Positions 4,101 to 5,432 of a stretch of DNA of 5,432 bases are shown here, piece by piece (the first letter of the stretch is position 1; each line of letters opens with the position of its first letter). The translations under genes and the position numbers were made by a program. The stretch covers positions 1-5,432 of the forward strand of contig JAAEPW010000182.1 in NCBI GenBank assembly GCA_024232355.1. The letters are read 5' to 3'. A model generated the notes under the pieces. It was not told the origin of the DNA and ran no database searches. It saw only the letters and a list, made by a program, of their open reading frames with translations. Source of the DNA: Chloroflexota bacterium. Lineage in GTDB: Bacteria > Chloroflexota > Anaerolineae > B4-G1.

Positions 4101-5432
4101 CCCAAAACATCGTTTGGCGTTCCTTCATCTTTGGCGACCAAAAGAATGGTGGCTGCACCGCTAAAGTCTTTGGTGGACAATCCGCGTAAACGTTGCAGTG
4201 AGGTACCATCAAACTGCACGACGGGGTTAAAGTTGGCGGTCGCGGTTTCGTAGGTGATGTTGCTGGTCGCGGCAATTTGCGCTTCGGTAGTGATGTTTCC
4301 GGCCTGCGTGTGCCATTGCAAGACGTTGTCACCGTCAGTTGCCAGAATTGTCCCAGCATTCGCGTAAACGCCCGCGTCGGCCTTGAGCCACAGGTCCAGG
4401 TCCGTGCTGACGCCACCGGGGGTGGGGGGCGGGGGACATGTCATGAAAACATTATCCAACCTGCCATGCGCGGCGATGCCAATGTATTCGCCTTGAATCC
4501 AGATCCACGCCAGATTGCTTAGAACTTGTCTCATCTCGGCTTCTGTTGTACCCCAATCCGCCGCAGTCAGAGTAGCAGTATAGGATGTCCAAGTGTAATT
4601 GCCAATTGATGTTGCTCCACCAAAAGACAAGGTTGTGGTTCCGTCAGAAATTTGGGCCGCGCCTGCCGCGCCACCGCCCGCTGTAACGTAAAGGTCAAAA
4701 TTTAATGTGCCGCCGTAAAAAATCGACTGGTCGCCAAGAAATTTTGCCGGAGCTACATAGTCGAACCATCCTCCGGTTTGGCCGTCATTTACCAGAAACG
4801 CGCCGCCCGGATTTCCCGCTGTCCCGTTCCAAGCCTGAATTTGACCGTCAGGGGTGGTTGACCAGCCCTCATTGTCGGTGTCAAAGGTGCTACTGATGAG
4901 CGAACAGGTTCTATCTTGGGCAAAGGTGAAATATTGACCATCATTAAAGTCAATATCATCACCCACATTGTGAACAGTGGGGCTTGAGAAATCTGTGCTA
5001 CTGCTCACTAGAACATAGGTGGCACTTGTCGGGCCAGCAACGGTTACTGCACCGACGTCGCCCTGCTCTTGCACCTTCCAAACGCGGGCCATATGCACAA
5101 AAGCGCCTGCGGATTGGTCAAAGGTGGTCGCATCGGCGGCATTGTTGCCCCAGACGAGGGCGTGGCCGTCCGCCATGTTGGCTATGTTGCCCGTGATGGT
5201 GACGAGGCTGCCAGGGTTGACGCTGCGCGATTGCGTCTGTGTGAGCGCGCTGCCCGCGTCAATGACGATACCGGCCACGTCGTTGTGGTAGGTGTCGTTG
5301 TCGTCGGCGTCCCACACGATGCTCGTGCCGTCGGAGAGCGTGTAGCTGATGCCCTGCGTGTCGGTGAGCGTGATGCCGTATTTGAGCGCCAGGTAAGTGT
5401 CAACCCGGTTGCGCTCGGCGGCGGTCAGATCC
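1187..5432 (-). CDS. Large mosaic extracellular surface protein: LamG, laminin-B, PKD, DUF11 and Ig-like modules (N-terminus outside window)
   Basis: The frame is open from the right edge to TAG at 1189-1187, giving 1414 visible residues. The GTG at 5317 is not the start, because the 38 residues before it (VDTYLALKYGITL and onward) match an internal repeat. Modules in order: LamG tail plus associated module A (5432-4910); laminin-B-like domain with FDTDNEGW, PAKFLGDQS, YGGTLNFDL and RLDNV (4909-4436); proline-rich linker; LamG/concanavalin-like jellyroll with LDLWLKAD, VVQFDG, IYLDG and GEIAEVIYY (4411-3740); module B from LALKYGITL to FSLAYPK (3739-3158; I believe this family is now called DUF8202); PKD 1 and DUF11 1 (3136-2525); PKD 2 and DUF11 2 (2500-1889); Big_9/cadherin-like Ig with ENDSDPDGD calcium motif and YTPTADYLGADTFGYTINDG (1864-1583); DUF11-like end module (1582-1190). 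No transmembrane anchor or LPXTG motif closes it; the tail YKVICPITAKNATF may be a sorting signal. The role is presumably cell-surface adhesion or structure, inferred from modules only. No catalytic domain is seen. Confidence 0.9.
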   Translation of the reverse strand, partial: DLTAAERNRVDTYLALKYGITLTDTQGISYTLSDGTSIVWDADDNDTYHNDVAGIVIDAGSALTQTQSRSVNPGSLVTITGNIANMADGHALVWGNNAADATTFDQSAGAFVHMARVWKVQEQGDVGAVTVAGPTSATYVLVSSSTDFSSPTVHNVGDDIDFNDGQYFTFAQDRTCSLISSTFDTDNEGWSTTPDGQIQAWNGTAGNPGGAFLVNDGQTGGWFDYVAPAKFLGDQSIFYGGTLNFDLYVTAGGGAAGAAQISDGTTTLSFGGATSIGNYTWTSYTATLTAADWGTTEAEMRQVLSNLAWIWIQGEYIGIAAHGRLDNVFMTCPPPPTPGGVSTDLDLWLKADAGVYANAGTILATDGDNVLQWHTQAGNITTEAQIAATSNITYETATANFNPVVQFDGTSLQRLRGLSTKDFSGAATILLVAKDEGTPNDVLGVFSSVGTPTANAGGQGIYAREHGKYIIDGQGAWDPNSANTTLPSADRYRMVTGYYSDTGTTQDSSIYLDGGLEQNYTGAGVPIDSGMTFEIGGRTWGVGAAYESRIFTGEIAEVIYYGKQLDAADQNKAESYLALKYGITLISGTQGISYTLSDDMVVWNADANAAYHNDVAGISIDGGSALAQTMSRSINDDSIVTIGMPADLDDGEALVWGNDNGVLTGTTEVPATYYRRLAREWLVQETDDAGNVYIDFDLSGISDSPDFGNVAGFALLVDSDGDFGDATAITAAGVNGSIVYFNNVSLADGDYFSLAYPKVGDGVDPITGIEIDYGPGTPGENAITATLTTGEPVSYTWDISGTIITDNPISYTFPGPGVYPCVLTVTNPISEVVHPFEIIITGDNTLSIDKTAEDVNGAPLEVGDELLYTVVVTNNLSGDHPGVVITDAIPANTTYVPASASVMPGSISNTDPVVANVGTLPGGGSATLTFRVSVDAGATGETIQNSAVADSPVQEPEAQVGPIEPPGGGLVGPTGGPITGIEIDYGPGTPGENAITGTITTGGPATYTWDISGTIIIDNPITYTFPGPGVYPCVLTVTNPVSEVVKPFEIIITGDSTLGITKTAEDLNNAPLYEGDELLYTVVVTNLLSGDHPGVVITDAIPANTTYVPDSASVVPGSISSTDPVVANVGTLPGGGSATLTFRVSVDAGATDQEIQNSAVADSPVQEPQVQVGPIVPPGGGTVIFPTGRPLAVDDAYDVPESVSAQPSSMLMVLENDSDPDGDIFTIVQITAPAHGTAAIAEGGGYIIYTPTADYLGADTFGYTINDGVLEDSAVVTLNVLPVADLSVDGTYRGTISTDNFTLMVRNDGPRAADGAVVTMSLPVSYTVSSCDADGVDCMANIVNNVLSDTLTLMPSGSVVTYTLTGSMPDSRESSTAVVMPPDGVFDVVMENNIDVSWTLYKVICPITAKNATF
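1889..2500 (-). repeat. Tandem PKD-DUF11 unit, copy 2
   Basis: Second, gap-free copy of the 204-residue unit, joined to the first by a glycine/proline-rich linker (PPGGG followed by LVGPTGGP). Long stretches are also identical at the DNA level, such as the codons for FPGPGVYPCVLTVTNP and DYGPGTPGENAI, which points to recent duplication or ongoing gene conversion rather than ancient modular shuffling. Confidence 0.9.
2525..3136 (-). repeat. Tandem PKD-DUF11 unit, copy 1
   Basis: This copy covers 204 residues from ITGIEIDYGPGTPGENAI through the PKD-like core (YTWDISGT, YTFPGPGVYPCVLTVTNP), then KTAEDVN, LLYTVVVTN, DHPGVVITDAIPANTTYVP, GTLPGGGSATLTFRVSVDAGA and NSAVADSPVQEP. The copies are gap-free and differ at 26 of 204 residues by my alignment, about 87% identity. 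The start-to-start period is 636 bp, including a linker of eight residues. Confidence 0.9.
3158..3739 (-). repeat. LamG-associated module B (copy 2 of two)
   Basis: It follows directly on the LamG jellyroll, starting at ESYLALKYGITL and running through VVWNADANAAYHNDVAGI, ALAQTMSRSIN, ALVWGND, REWLVQET and LLVDSDGDFGDAT to DGDYFSLAYPK. The DSDGD segment resembles a calcium-binding loop and is missing from module A. The module is more complete than A. Confidence 0.8.
4910..5432 (-). repeat. LamG-associated module A (copy 1 of two)
   Basis: This module begins with the LamG tail signature RVDTYLALKYGITL and continues TQGISYTLSD, a VWDADDNDTYHNDVAGI block, ALTQTQSRSVN, ALVWGN, and a C-terminal strand ending in DGQYFTFAQ. 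It matches module B block for block with an offset of 1689 bp. Because it opens with the tail of a LamG fold, a further LamG domain should lie just outside the right edge of the window. Confidence 0.8.

Noticed and set aside
5315..5317. GTG as the start codon of the large minus-strand gene
   Set aside because: The frame stays open to the right edge, and the residues before it align with the internal repeat (LALKYGITL, TQGISYTLSD). The codon is the valine of a conserved VWDAD block, so the gene is partial.

Overview
The window looks like a bacterial chromosome segment, most likely from the phylum Chloroflexota (Anaerolineae, Ardenticatenia or a relative). This placement is an inference. It rests on the style of the large surface protein (LamG, PKD, DUF11 and Ig-like modules with a C-terminus resembling the YLPIVxKN-type tail I recall from secreted proteins of this phylum) and on transposase types that I associate with the same group. 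No rRNA, tRNA, CRISPR array or housekeeping gene is present to confirm it.

Left part (1-1130): a graveyard of mobile DNA. Bases 1 to about 105 appear to be the tip of an insertion sequence that runs leftward out of the window. Only the first nine codons of its minus-strand transposase are visible, preceded by a good Shine-Dalgarno sequence and enclosed in a long hairpin. This tip abuts, at about 103-106, the C-terminal 100 codons of an IS630-type DDE transposase (106-405), which has lost its N-terminus and first catalytic residues. Next comes a short, weakly supported plus-strand reading frame with membrane-like segments (407-763). Its stop codon lies inside a cluster of five copies of a 22-bp motif (749-1025), two forward and three inverted, which resembles transposase-binding ends of an rve/DDE-type element without a transposase. 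The left part is visibly more AT-rich from about 400 to 1130 than the gene to its right.

Right part (1187-5432): one very large minus-strand gene, open to the right edge, so its N-terminus and promoter lie outside. The 1414 visible residues form a mosaic extracellular protein. In order it contains a LamG tail plus associated module A, a laminin-B-like domain, a LamG/concanavalin-like domain plus module B, two nearly identical PKD-DUF11 units, a cadherin-like/Big_9 Ig module and a final DUF11-like module. A strong intrinsic terminator (1134-1165) closes the transcription unit. The mobile debris sits just beyond this terminator, so the surface gene's 3' end appears intact.

The two halves are not functionally linked as far as can be seen. 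The most notable points are the IS hairpin that hides the start codon, the IS-into-IS junction, the five-copy binding-site array and the recent in-frame 636-bp duplication inside the surface protein gene.
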